From Irineochytrium annulatum (taxonomy: Eukaryota; Chytridiomycota; Chytridiomycetes; Chytridiales; Chytridiaceae): a DNA stretch of 41,730 bases. Shown here piece after piece: positions 30,827 to 41,730 of this stretch. Position 1 is the first letter of the stretch. Every line of letters begins with the position of its first letter. The notes under the pieces are model-generated. The model did no database searches and was not told the DNA's origin. It was given only the letters and a program-made list of their open reading frames with translations. The stretch is taken from positions 1 through 41,730 of the forward strand of contig JADGJL010000110.1 of assembly GCA_027600665.1 (NCBI GenBank). The letters run 5' to 3'. The position numbers and the translations under genes were made by a program.

Positions 30827-33800
30827 CTAGTCCGTAAACTCATATACACCATCAACAAGATTCCACTCGCCTTCGGGCTCCTCCTCTTCATCAACATCTA
30901 CATCCGGCGTGATACTTGCTGCCTTCACCTCCACCTCCTTCCGGACAACCTCCTCTTCCGCTGCCGGAGCCACCGCCTCAACCTCCTTCTTCTTCCAACC
31001 CCACCCCTTGGTGAACGTCGGCATCGGTGGCACAATCTCGTCCATATGTGGCCTCCGCCCCTCGGCCGATCTCCGTCCCTCCAGTGACTTCCTCCCGCTC
31101 TCAAACGACTTCCGTCCCTGATTCTCCAGCGACTTCCTCCCGCCTTGGCCGTCACTCGACTTCCTGCCCCTGCCACTCTCGACCGATCTCCGGCCGGGCG
31201 CGCTCGGGCTCCTTGGGCTAGGCGGCAACAGCGGGTTGGGCACGCGTCCTGCCGCCGCAAACCCGCCCGACGACGATCCACCCCGGGTCATAGGCGTCCC
31301 GGCGACCGACGATGAGGAGGACGTCGGTAGACGGAACTCGAACGACGGCCGTGGCGACGGGATCCGGACCACGCCGCCACCGCCGGGAGCCAGCGCCGCG
31401 CCCGCCATCAATTGGGGTGGGACCTGCTGCTGGGGGTCGAGCGGAGCGCGGGTCGGACTGTGAACCTTGCCCTGTCGGCCGCGGAGGAAGTCGGATGCCT
31501 TGTGGGTGACCGTCGAGAGGATCGAGCTCGAGTGCGAGGCTTGTGGTTGGTGGTGGAAGCCCAAGGCCGTGTGTGGCCGATTCGAGTCCGTTGATCGCCG
31601 CGGGCCGTTGGACCCGCCGCCGCCGCGCATCATCAAGAGCGTCGCCGACGTCGCCGGGCTCGCCGGAGATGCCGCTGTGAAGTGGTTCGCGGCCGGAGGG
31701 TGCAGGGTCATCTGCAGATTCGCGGCAACCGGGTTGACGGGCGCTGTGGAAGCTGTGGTCGGGAGGGTGGTCGTTGCGGTGACGTTCGTCGGTGTTGGTG
31801 GCTTCAGCGTCAAGGGGAACGTCGACTTCGAGAAAATCTGCTGTGTCCGCGATGGATTCCGCTTTAAGGTATCCCTCGACGGTTCGGCCGCAGGAGCGAT
31901 CGCGATATCCCCCGCGTCCTCCTCGGCCGGCGGCGTCAGCGGCGCAACCTGTGGCTCCGGCGTCGATCCCCCGGACGCCATCATCATGCTCTTGCTGGTC
32001 AAGCTTGGAACGGGCACATCCCACCGCGTTGTCGGCTCCTCAATCGCCTCCTCCGCCGACGCGATCATCATGTCCAGAACCCCGGTCGCGCTGCCGATAC
32101 CGCCGCTCGCCGAGCCGCCGGTCGCCGACCGACCCCTCTTTGTCCCGATCCTTTTCAGCGCCACCCTCTCCGCCTCCTCCTTCAGCTGCCGCCGGAACTC
32201 GCGCAGGTCGCCCTCCGTCTTTAGCGAAGCCCGGATCTCATCGACGACTGACGACGGCACCAGGCCTTGTGCAGCGGTCGGCAAGCGTTCAGCCGCCACC
32301 GCAGGAGACCTCCCGCGGTCAACCCCGATGACGTCCTCGAACCGGTCGTCGTTGCGGAAGGCGTGGTCCGCAGTGTAACCCGCCGTCGCCGCTACGACCA
32401 TCCTTTGGAGCTGGCGAAGGTCCACTTTAGCCGGCACGAGTTGCTGCATGACGGATAATGGTGGTGGTGGCGGTAGCGGCCGATCAACGGCCGCCACCTC
32501 GCTCGCATTGAAAGTGTACGAGCCCCCCCTCCCCCCGCCACCTCCAAGCATGCTGATGAGTGCCGGCATCTCGGCTGGGTGCGGCGATTTTGATCTGACC
32601 GAGTAGGCGAGGCCGTCGTCGGACTTCATCGGTGACGGCAGGTGGGTATCCATGAAGCTTCCTCTGCGGACTTTTGAAGCGGGTGCGACGACGATGACGG
32701 GGATGTCGAAGAGGATGTGTGGGTCCGCGCCCCACACGTTCATGTTCATGTCAAGCCTGATGACGAGGCGATGCGAAACCCGAAGGTCGGGGTGGGCGAA
32801 GGTCGCGTTCACGTCGCTCGCAATCGGTACGGTCACGTTCAGGCGAGTGGGGGTTGGTATGGGATTAACTTGTGTTGCGAGGGGGAAGTTCATCTCGGCG
32901 TGAAGCTGGAGGTTCGACATGGTCGTTATCCGCTGTTGCTCCGAAACCCTGTCGTCAATCCGGTGCTTCACGCCCTTGCCGAGCGGTGACTCCTCTTTAA
33001 ACATAGTATTTTGCCCAGCAATTCCGCAGCTGCATTCACAAGATTAGTGTAAGTACACATTTGTAGCGCCAAGTAAAGTCGCACCTATATGATCGCTTCT
33101 CCTTGAAAAACACCTTCACTCCTGCGATGCAGCCGATGTTGTCCCTCGATAGCGCCCCCACCTCCAGGATGATTCGGACGCTCGGATCCCCCATGAACAC
33201 CACCTCCGGCATGACCACCTTCACCCTGTAAAACGAGTTCGGGTCCTTCAACACGACCTCCTTGAACCCAAGCAACGGGTAAGCCGGCGGCACCGTGATC
33301 GAGTTCAACGACGACGGCGGCGACGCGTAAGGCGACCCCACGTTCCCGCTCATTGAACTCTGCCCCGCCTTCCCGCCCGCCAGCCTCGGCCGCGTCCTCA
33401 CCACCTTCAGCGGCGGCGCGGGTGACACGATGTCCGACAGCAACGCGGACCGCCTCGCCATCCGCGCCTTCAACGTGTACTCCACCTTCCCGTGATTGAG
33501 CTCGACGGACGGCGGTAGGTACGCCGGCACGGGCAAGGCGAACGACCACTCGTGTTCACCCGCGGCCAGATCCACGGGGTCGCCCGGCGCCCGCGTCCAG
33601 AGCACGAGCGTCCGTTCGATCAGGTTCCTGTTGACGGGCTGCACGCCGCCAACGTCCGGGTTTACCCAATGCATGACGCTGGCGACATAGACCGACAGCT
33701 TGCCCGTGAGCGTGATCGACAGCTCCTGTGCATGTGAGAGGTGTTTCGGCAGCGTCAGGATCACGCGGCCCGTGATGACGACCATCGGCGGTGTCGGAGG

Positions 33801-34112
33801 CGCCGGGCGTACCGACGGGCTCTCTGATCGGTTGTGAAGGCTGTTAAGTATCGAGAGACTGGACGAGCTGCCCCACGATCGCAGCATCGGGCTCGAGGGG
33901 GCGGATGTCGAGAGCTGCGACGACTTGTAGGATGCTCCGGAGCTGGCTGAGGCCGTGACGGAGGTCGGCGGCGTCGGAGACGACTGGCGGCCGGAGACGT
34001 GCCCGGAGACAGCGACGTCTGGCAGCTCGATGCGGTCCGAGCCCCCCCCGGCCGCCGAGGATGGCCCGTCCAGGACGATCCGAAGCGTGGACGAGAAGCC
34101 CTTCGTCAGCAT
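30827..34112 (-). CDS. Alpha-arrestin-like protein with long disordered tail (2 exons)
   Basis: Minus exons 33085-34112 and 30827-33029 (intron 55 nt, GTGCGA donor); 1076 aa. The arrestin fold begins at LRIVLDGPSS, is interrupted by a ~80-residue Ser/Pro-rich insert, and resumes with VVITGRVILTLPKHLSHAQE and SITLTGKLSVYV. Then come GEHEWSFALPVPAYLPPSVE, GKVEYTLKARMAR and the C-lobe (YRVKVVMPEVVFMGDP, SRDNIGCIAGVKVFFKEKRS, MSNLQLHAEMNFPLATQ). A PPAY motif (in TVPPAYPLLGF) could recruit a Rsp5/Nedd4-type ligase. Such adaptors direct ubiquitylation and endocytosis of plasma-membrane transporters. The C-terminal ~650 residues are low complexity, including a run of RKS/RRS units encoded at 31052-31195 and an acidic end (DEEEEPEGEWNLVDG). 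The splice restores KRSYSCGIAGQNT. Large antisense open frames across the GC-rich tail are shadows. Confidence 0.85.
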
Positions 34113-34502
34113 GGCGGCCGGCGCCGTGGTCTAATCCAAGTCAGTCGAGATGTTCCGGGTGGCCAAGGGGCGCGGGCTGGTGCAGGCGACAATGCCAATG
34201 CAGGCGGCAGAATCACACTCCGGCAGTTAAGAAAGCGGTGATCAGCTCCGGCACCAGCGAGGAGTGTCGGCGGTAGTTCGGGGACGGCGTTTGAGGCCAG
34301 GCGTGACGGTGGAGTGGGTGGGTATCGCCCTAGGGGTCTTGGAATCTTCTAACGTACTCGCTCACGTTTCTGGCGTGTTGTGACCCCAATATAACCCAAC
34401 AGATCGCACCAGCCTAGAAATCGCGGAAGACAGTAATAAAGTATATGTTACTATAATTTACTTAGTTCTAGCGAGACTCGGCCGCGCTCTTGCACTGCAA
34501 AG
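34113..34502. promoter_or_regulatory. Upstream region of the arrestin gene
   Basis: 390 bp between the arrestin start and the stop of the next minus-strand gene. Contains an AT-rich tract (agtaataaagtatatgttactataattta) near 34430-34460. Nothing else recognised. Confidence 0.35.
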
Positions 34503-37449
34503 TCATGCATGCCCCGCCCAGCTGAGGCCCCTTCGCCAGTCCTCAGCCCTCCAACCTCCCCCGTTCCCGCCCTCCATCGCCCTAAGGCACTCCTCCTGCA
34601 ACACTGGTACGACCTTGAGACAAGGCCACATCACCACCCGTCGGTGCGTCGCGATATACAAGTGGCGGCCATCATCCGCCCACTGAATCCCACAGATACC
34701 GCAGGAGATGTCCCGAGACGACATGTGGCGGACAGTTGGGAGCATGAGCTTGTACGCGTGTCGAAGAAGCTGCCGTGGAGGCTGGACGGTCCGGCACACC
34801 TCCGACGGGGTCGACGTGTCAGTCTGTTCGAGCACGGTGACGAGGTCGACGATTTGAACAAAGTCCGTTCTGCACAAACGGGTGAGAACGGGTATACTGG
34901 AACGAAGTCGAAAACAAACATACCGATTTGCAAAGGCGAGCAGAGTGTCGATAGCGGGATGGAAAGCGACAGCAAACGTCGGCGCTATAGACCGGAACCC
35001 GAGCTATTAGATATAACTTCAAGCAATACAAGATCCTACCGCCTGCATCGATTTTGAACAAAAGCCTGCCTCCATCCTTCACGTCAAAGACCAACACCAA
35101 AGGATTGTTGTCGGATGTGACCGCAAACATTTTCGAGTTGCACGACCATGACAGGTACTGGAACGTGATCCGCTCCGCCCTAAACTCCCTACGATGGCTG
35201 TATTCGTTCTTGTCCTCGAACAAGCTCGCTTCAATAACATTAGATACCAATGTACGTGAAGCGAACACTTGCCAAAACTAATCTTCTCCAACTTATCAAA
35301 CCGACGGATGGGTAACGAGGTGTCCTCATCCTCCCCCTCCTCGTCAAGCGCCTCGTTCGCCACCCCAGCATTGTTCACGACGCTCCCGGGCTCCCACTTT
35401 GAATAGTACCGGATGCGACCGAGGGAGACGTTCCCGTTGTCGCCCACGGAGGCGAGATACAGGCCGTCCGGGGATATTCGGGCGTCATTGGCGGGATTGT
35501 ATGTGCCCTTGCTGGCCTCAAGGACGACCGGCTCGACGTGCTGGGGATGGTGGCCGGCGATGGGAGCCTTCTCCGGCTTCGCATGGGTGCTGAGGCGATA
35601 CACTGAGGAAGGAAACAATAAATAAGCGTAAACGTTGCCATAGCAAAAGCATATCTCCCATCAGATCAACTCACCATCGACAAATCCCTTGTTCCTAGCC
35701 ACCACCAGCGAAAATTCGTGTACGACGTCCTCCCCCTTCACGACCTCCCTCTTCGTCACCTGGCACGAGTTGAACATCTCGGACCTGACCGACACCGCCA
35801 AGATGCACCTCGGCGCTTCGCTCTCCATGACACAATAAACCGCCAGCGCCCCGTGGTTCCCCACAGCCATATACCCGTGCCGAACCTCGAACGCGATCGG
35901 GTCGATCGGCAGCATCCACTTCGCCGCGAGCCTGCTGAACCTCCTATCCTCCTCCGCGAAGACGGCAGTCGTGCTGAAGACGTCGGGTGAGACTGCAACT
36001 CCGTGGCCGCCGACGGCGGCGCGGACGTGGGCGTGCATGACGTCCGCGAGGAGGTTGGCGCCACCTTCGACGATGGCGTGACGGTAGCACGTGAGCGGGC
36101 GCTGGAAGAGGACGTTGCGACGTTCGGGCGGGGCGTCAAGTGAGGTGGATTCGATGAAGGGGTGGAGGATCTCGACGGAGGTGCGGGCGCCGAGGGCGAG
36201 GCCGTTGGCGCATTGGAAATGGGTGGAGGTGGAGGGGGAATGGGCCCATTGAAGGGGAAGGCCGGGGCCGGTGGCCATGAAGTGGGCGTCGGGTGTCGCG
36301 AGGGCTGAGATTTTGATCGATGTTGGGCTATCGAAGGGAGAAGTAAGAAACTGACAGAACACGAAATGTTAAATCATACCTTCTGTACAAATCCGGCGTC
36401 GCCCATGAGGATTGCCATTGACCCATCTTCAAAGACTTGGCCTCCTTTAACGCCCCCAGCACGGTCTCCCTATCCAATTTCGGCGCTTTGCCCTGCACCT
36501 TCCTCTTCTTCGTCCGCTCCGCCGGCGGCTTCCACCCAATGAACCACATGGGGTGATCCGGCAACCTCCCGCCAAGCGCCTCCTCGCGCTTCCCCGCCTT
36601 GACCAGCTCCTTCACAGCCGCAGCAACCATCCAATTCCGCCGCGCCTTGGCCCCCGACCGCCTCTCCACAATCCGCTCCGCCGCCGCGATGGTATGCTCC
36701 TCCAACGCCGTCTTCGCGGCCCTCCCATGCTCCTCCTGCGCCATTGGCTCGTCCTCACTCCACACCGCCAAATCGTCCTCGTCCTCCTCGTTCCACGACC
36801 GCTCGTCACGGATGCCATCGTCATCGTCCATGTCGCCATCCATCATGACATCCTCATCCTCGAGGTTATCATGATCACCCAAGACCCCGTCCGTGTTAGG
36901 GTCCAGGCGCATGGCGGTGGGCCATGGCATCGGCATTGGCTCCCACGTGTGACCAAACGCGCGGGATAACGCTACGGCGCGCCTGGACGTCTCCGTGTCC
37001 GAGTCGTAGTCGGCCGAGTCCCCGTCCCCGCTGCCACTGTCGTGTTCTTCGTCCGTCCAGTTCTCGTCGCCATCGTCCGTCACCGCATCCGACCGGCTGC
37101 GGTTCCCCGATCCGGCGTCGTCCGACACGACCGAGCGAGGGACCGGCCGGCGGGGCAAGTACGGTCTAGGGAACATATCGTAATCGAAGACTTGCTCGTC
37201 CTCTTCCGGGTCAAAATCCAAGTCATGGTCCTCGTCGTAGTCCCCTTCCTCGTCGTCCATCTCGTCGTCCGAGTCCAAGTCCGACTCCTCGTCCTCGTCG
37301 CCGTCGCGGGCGTCTTCCCAATTCTCGTCCTCGTCCACCTCCACCACGGCGCTCTCATGCGGGACGTCGCTCCGGGCCCTCCCGTCGACGGGCTGCAGGA
37401 GCGGGTCCGCGAAGACGTCGTAGGAGTGCGGTCGCCACATCCCGTTCAT
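34503..37449 (-). CDS. Acidic WD40-like protein, DUF2415-type (6 exons)
   Basis: Minus exons 36380-37449, 35675-36327, 35273-35602, 35040-35228, 34924-34984 and 34503-34869; 889 aa with all phases closing. Residues 1-250 are mostly Asp/Glu-rich and disordered. A basic patch (ERTKKRKVQGKAPKLDRETV) precedes a beta-propeller-like half: ALATPDAHFMATGPGLPLQW, YMAVGNHGALAVYCVMES, YNPANDARISPDGLYLASVG, LSWSCNSKMFAVTSDNN, PTFAVAFHPAIDTLLAFANR, GICGIQWADDGRHLYIATH. The SPDGLYLASVGD block recalls fungal DUF2415 WD-repeat proteins (memory, unverified). Function unknown. Intron 3 (35229-35272) is best read as a GC-AG intron with donor GCAAGT; a GT alternative gives a slightly different junction. The 61-nt fifth exon encodes only 20 residues but is needed for the propeller strand. 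Confidence 0.78.
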
Positions 37450-38290
37450 CGCTCTTGGAGACTATCGCTGGGAAACAGCAACGGTCTTTTTACTGACGGT
37501 GCTTCGAGTCATTCACATTTTATGCAGACGGGCAGAGATTACCACCTATCGTCCCAGAACAAAATGCGAACGAATAACTAAACTGTTCGTCGTGGTCGGT
37601 CGCCATGGTACTTCAGCCGAAGGAACGCTTCTTTTGAAATCAAGCAATGCTCTCGATCTGAAAGCGTTAACGAAATCATATTAGAACATCCAGCTTCTCG
37701 GTTGCCGACGATGGTGCCATCATGGGGAAAAAGAGTGTTTGTTTATGGATAGTTACACTACAACGACGTAGCCCACATGTCCCATGAGTACGCCACGAGG
37801 CTTATCTTACTAACAAGTCATCGCATTAAGCGAAGCAAGACTTATGAGATGGTTGAAATCCGAACTTGGAACAGGACAGGCTGCAGAAGCACTGTATCGG
37901 ACATCCGTGTCCGGTTTATTGCGTGAAGGGAAGAAGACTTCGCAGGTTCTCCATGATAAAGGCTGGGGAGCGCTCTTACCGCAACTCAAATGTAATCCAG
38001 CTCCTGCGGGAAGGCGACGTACAAATAGAATATACGCACAGACTGAAAGAATGATAATAATATTTCTATCGACGCCACACCACGCCAGCTAGCAATACAG
38101 GACTACAAGGACGGACTAAATCAGCGACTAAGACAACAACTGGACAAAAGGGGACCTTCGAAGTCTGATGGAAGAAAAACTGAGAAGAAAAACTTAGAAG
38201 GGAATTGAAAAAGGGAACACACAAGGGATCCGAGGCAACCTCTGATACGAACTGTATCTAAACTATTGGATAAACTAACATCAACTCTTT
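37450..38290. other. Intergenic, no gene recognised
   Basis: About 840 bp of AT-richer DNA between two minus-strand genes. The longest plus-strand frame (37844-38092) has no family signature, and its two overlapping frames look equally random. It contains the promoter of the acidic WD40-like gene and the 3' flank of the secreted-protein gene. Confidence 0.4.
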
Positions 38291-38998
38291 CTAGAATCCG
38301 CCGAATCCGAAGCGCCTGTCGCCCCTCTCGCGGTGCCGATCCTTGTTATGGATCTTGATTTCCTTGCCGCCCTCGTCGCAATCGTCCTCGCCACGTCGCC
38401 TGAGGGACTGGGTACCCTTAGTTAGCGAGATCTAACACATGCGAAGAAAGAAGAACGGGGGCGCGCATGAACTTACGTTGACGCCGAACCCGTCACTGCC
38501 GAAGCCCTCCCCGAAGTCGCTGTCGCCGCGGATCCTGTCGCGGTCCTTGTCGTGGATGCGGATCTTGTCGCCCTCCTTGTGGCACTTCTTCTGCTGCGGC
38601 TGCTTCTTTACGATGACGGGCTGCTGCTTCTTGATGATGGGCTGCTTCTGGCCGGCGGCGTCGACGCCGTCCTCGGCCTCGGCCTCCTGCGGATCGTGCG
38701 TATTGACGGGCGTGGCCTCAGGCGCGGCGTCAGGGTTGGCATCATGCGTGTTCGCCTCGGGTGACGTAGGGGTAGCCTCAGGCGCGATTGGGGTGAGCTC
38801 AGGAGCGGTCGGAGCGGCCTGGCGCTCCTCCTCGTGGTTGAGGGGTACCTCTCCGGGCGTGAGCGGTGAGGCCTCGGGGGCGGAGGAAGCCTGCGGGGCG
38901 ACCAGCGAGGTCGCTAGGACTTGGGCGACTGGGACAGCCTGAGCCGAGACGAGGAGGGTCGCGCCAAAGACGAAGGTAGAAAGGCGGTTAAAGAGCAT
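38291..38998 (-). CDS. Secreted repetitive protein with duplicated Cys/Asp/Arg module (2 exons)
   Basis: Minus exons 38477-38998 and 38291-38416 (intron 60 nt, GTAAGT donor); 215 aa. The signal peptide is clear (MLFNRLSTFVFGATLLVSAQAVP counted to about residue 21). A Pro/Ala/Glu-rich region with repeated APE(A/L)TP and NTHD units follows (about 40-110), then a Lys/Gln stretch (IIKKQQPVIVKKQPQQKK). Two related modules end the protein, one per exon: C-x-EGDKIRIHDKDRDRIRGD with a Gly/Phe tail, and C-DEGGKEIKIHNKDRHRERGD with FGFGGF. Each starts with a single Cys, so an intramolecular or intermolecular disulfide is possible. No known family recognised. Likely a cell-wall or extracellular protein. 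Mature protein is hydrophilic with no GPI or TM signal. Confidence 0.8.
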
Positions 38999-39054
38999 GT
39001 TGTCGTTGTTGAGACGGTGTTGTCGATAGGTGGATTGAGGGACGATGGCAGGAT

Positions 39055-39063
39055 CTTAAATAC
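39055..39063 (-). promoter_or_regulatory. TATA-like box of the secreted-protein gene
   Basis: On minus the sequence reads GTATTTAAG, 57 bases upstream of the ATG at 38998. It is one of few TATA-like elements at a sensible distance in this window, hinting at a regulated, strongly expressed gene. Confidence 0.5.
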
Positions 39064-40162
39064 CTAAGGATAGCGTATTCAAATAGCATAAGTTACTTTC
39101 TCGCTTTAGCTCCATTGCTAAGTCTAAAATGAGTAGCTCCACTCCGCGTAAATAGCTTACGCGTCGCGTGATCAATAGATGATGCAAATGAAGGTGAGAG
39201 CCTCAGGGTTTGAGAATTCAAGAGAGTATTTGACTTTCGGTAGGTGTAGTAAGCGGAGTCTGCCCGAGTTCATTCTAATCCGGAATGAGGTTGTAATACG
39301 TCTCATCCACATCTGGTTAACGTATCCGCAGAATGAGAACGATTTACTCTTGCTAGTTTCGTAAATATGCTCCCCAATGCTCACTTCCCTCTCTGACGTT
39401 CTTCGCTACGAGCTCATCGCTCAGCTGAGTGTCCACCTCCACTCGCACGACGTCAGGGGGCTGGAGATCGTCCTGCGCTCGACCAACCGAGCCTCCCGCG
39501 GTTGCGGCCGTTCCACGGGTGGGGGCATTACAGGCAGATACGGAGCCTAATGCGCGGGTCGTGTCGGCTCTACACACTCGGGCTTTTGGACGCACGAGTA
39601 ATGGTCGGCGCCGACGTATCGTGGTCTCGCTCCCGCTGTCGCAACAGCGTGCGGCATGTGCCGTGCTCGGCGTCGCAAGCGCTCGGTCGCAAATACCACA
39701 ATATACAATCTAATAATTTTTATTTCCTATCTGTAAAAATATATATTATTCCAAGTTATGCTCTACTTTCTAGCCTTTCCTGGCAACTTAACTTCGCCTG
39801 AACGCAACTAAGCGAAATTGTGGAGAATTCTGAATGTGGAGTCTGAATACTGGCTTTCATTAGAACAAGCTTAGCTCCGGAGTCTCCCTCCGAGCCTCTG
39901 CGGGACCACGAATGAGATCACGGTTGCATGAGCGATCGCGGCTGCTGACGAAGTGCGACCAAGTGCAAGTAAATCCGCATCACCTATTGCGATTCGAATA
40001 GGAAATCTCTTTGTCGATCTATCCTCTGGGCTTGCCCTCGACGAACGACACGCGACAGAACGATTACCCTCAAGTCCTCACGCACCACCCTCCTCCCCGG
40101 CCTCCTTTCACACCGCGACCCGCCCCCGACACCTACGGTCTGTTCAACAAACCTTACGAAGG
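39064..40162. other. Divergent intergenic region, no gene recognised
   Basis: About 1.1 kb of mixed composition between divergent genes. Several short frames on both strands lack any family pattern. The frame of the downstream gene is open back to 39953, so a longer N-terminus there is possible but unsupported. Confidence 0.4.
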
Positions 40163-41468
40163 ATGTACTACTATCGCGCGCCCTCCCTCCACCCGAGCTA
40201 CGATGCCGCCAACAAGATGATCCTCGTAGGGCCGCCCAACCTCCAGGACGCGAACCTATCCAACGCTCAGGTCAAGCAGCTTTACACGCGGGTCATCGCC
40301 GAGGCCGTCGCCAACACGCGCGAGGACCCCGATCGGTTCTTCTACGCGCTCGCGGGCAAGGTATGTGCCAATAACCCTTGATGTGGTCTCTGGACGTGTA
40401 CTGACGCGTGTTTCGTTTGTCGTGTAGGCGTTCCATATGAAGGCGCCCATCCCCATCGGCGGGTCCGTCAACCCCGGCTTCCTCATGTTCAACGGCTCGC
40501 GCGCCTCCGACATCCTCGACTGGCTGCTGAGCACAGCCATCCAACCTTGCTTCAGGCAGCACAGCGCGGGCAAGCGGCGCCGGCGCGGGTTCAACCCGCC
40601 GGACTCGCTCCTCAAGTTCGTCGTCATCATCGTGAACGATGTTCTCAGGCTCGTGCACGACGGACATACGGAGATTCTAGAGGACTTTGTCGGGAGAGGA
40701 AGGATTAGGGTTGGTCATATGGGACTCACGGATCTCGGCATGGAGTCGTGTGAGCGCAATGTCTTGGGCGGGACGCACGCGGGCGGTATGTTGTCAGGCA
40801 TGACGGGGATGGCGGGTATGACGGGTGCATCTAGGCTCGAGCTACAGCAGCAGCAGCAGCCGCAGCAGCAGATGATGGCCGACGCGTTGACGATCGACGC
40901 GCGGTTCGGGAACGCCGACGCGTGGCCCTACAAGTACAGCCTCGACTCTCTTTACGCGAAGAACGCCGAACACCTTTACGGGAAGAACCCCGAGTCTCTT
41001 TACGCCAAAAACCTCGAGACCCTCTACGCTAAAACGGCCGAGTCCCTCCACGCGACAAAAGCGGAGTCGCCCTACGGCAAGAAGCTCGAGACGCAATCCC
41101 AGCCGCCCATCCAGCGGGGTGGTGCCCAGCGGGGGTCCTACCTGTCCCCTTACGCCGACAATCTCCACACGGCGCTCCCGTCGTGGGCCGTCCCCGAGTT
41201 GTACGACGCGTCGCCACGCCGAGACGAGTTCCAGGACGAGTTCAAGCCAATCGGTCGCCAATCTTGGGCCCGCGGGGGAGGTTTCGACGTCATGTCGCTG
41301 ATGGAGGGCATGGGGAGCATGAGGCTCGGGGCGCCGTCCGTGGGGTCTGCTGGGTCCTTGAGCCACGCGGCCGCGAGGGCGCACGGGCCGAGGCAGCTGT
41401 CTCCGGTATTTTCTGCGGCTGGGGACAGCATCTGGAGCGTTGGGAACGAGGACGGGAGGGGTTGGTAA
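40163..41468 (+). CDS. Hypothetical protein with octapeptide tandem repeats (2 exons)
   Basis: Exons 40163-40360 and 40428-41468 (intron 67 nt, GTATGT donor); 412 aa starting MYYYRAPSLHPSYDAANKM. The N-terminal ~170 residues look folded: SNAQVKQLYTRVIAEAVANT, PDRFFYALAGKAFHMKAPIP, ASDILDWLLSTAIQPCF, a basic GKRRRRGF, DSLLKFVVIIVNDVLRLV. A Met/Gly run (MLSGMTGMAGMTG) and a Gln run (QQQQQPQQQ) follow. Then come seven or so degenerate 8-residue units of the form x-x-E-x-L-Y-(A/G)-K (DNA about 40935-41096), then a Pro/Ser/Gly-rich tail. No signal peptide or TM. I recognise no family. The repeats resemble linear-motif arrays, so a scaffold role is possible, but that is a guess. Confidence 0.7.
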
Positions 41469-41730
41469 ACGTCAGGGAGAGCGCTGCAGTACAGAGCACT
41501 CAATTTTCACATCTTCACGCATTTATTCATAGCATGATCACAATGTTCATTGCCATTGCTCTTCTGTACACTTCTCTGCATCTCATTGAGTTCCTAACTC
41601 GAAGGATCTGAAAACATAATGCATAAATTACTGATTCAACCGACCGCGTCGCATTATTCAGTCACTGACCCAGCCGATTGCTTCCCCGTTCTAAGATGTA
41701 ATGTTTACTTCATCACGACTAGATTCGATG

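Noticed and set aside
31467..32378. 303-codon plus-strand open frame
   Set aside because: Antisense shadow of the GC-rich arrestin tail; low complexity, no domain, and the opposite strand has a consistent two-exon gene.
37844..38092. Plus-strand ORF of 82 codons in the 37.5-38.3 kb gap
   Set aside because: No family pattern, overlapping frames equally open, no splice or promoter context.
39353..39801. Overlapping short ORFs on both strands
   Set aside because: Arg/Ala/Thr-rich translations typical of random GC-rich DNA; no homology recognised.

Overview
The window is eukaryotic nuclear DNA, almost certainly fungal. Evidence: a complete class IV-type chitin synthase, GC-rich genes cut by very short GT-AG introns (45 modelled, mostly 40-76 nt), short intergenic gaps and Ty1/copia debris. 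Several genes also occur in animals and are uncommon in the best-known yeasts (TMEM43-like, ZC2HC1-like, an animal-length SPT small subunit). I therefore lean towards an early-diverging, perhaps zoosporic, fungus; that placement is inference. All exon/intron models were made by hand from frame continuity, splice signals and remembered family sequence, and every model closes in frame.

Layout. 1-4.83 kb: AT-richer, gene-poor DNA with two decayed copia pieces (gag about 1.13-1.56 kb, integrase about 3.69-4.29 kb, both minus), a 172-bp tandem duplication and a hairpin. 4.83-12.7 kb (plus): WDR70-like WD40 protein, class IV chitin synthase, 71-residue serine palmitoyltransferase small subunit. 12.9-15.2 kb: WDR83/MORG1-like gene (minus) divergent over 92 bp from a 2-oxoglutarate/Fe(II) oxygenase (plus). 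15.3-19.9 kb (plus): TPR-like protein of unknown role, then an amidase-signature hydrolase. 20.5-23.3 kb (minus): LRR-TM-SAM receptor-like protein and an acidic coiled-coil protein. 23.5-24.2 kb (plus): secreted ML/NPC2-type lipid-binding protein. 24.8-28.3 kb: TRM10 tRNA methyltransferase (minus) divergent from a TMEM43-like membrane protein (plus). 28.4-37.4 kb (minus): ZC2HC1-like zinc-finger protein, long alpha-arrestin, acidic WD40-like protein. 38.3-39.0 kb (minus): secreted protein with a duplicated C-terminal module. 40.2-41.5 kb (plus): unrecognised protein with an eight-residue tandem repeat.

This is a normal housekeeping neighbourhood, not an operon or obvious cluster. Loose themes are cell surface and membrane lipid (chitin synthase, SPT subunit, ML protein, TMEM43-like, LRR-SAM, arrestin) and WD40 scaffolds (three genes). 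No rRNA, convincing tRNA or CRISPR array was seen. The most novel-looking items are the LRR-TM-PPxY-SAM protein, the duplicated-module secreted protein, the octapeptide-repeat protein and a candidate GC-AG intron.
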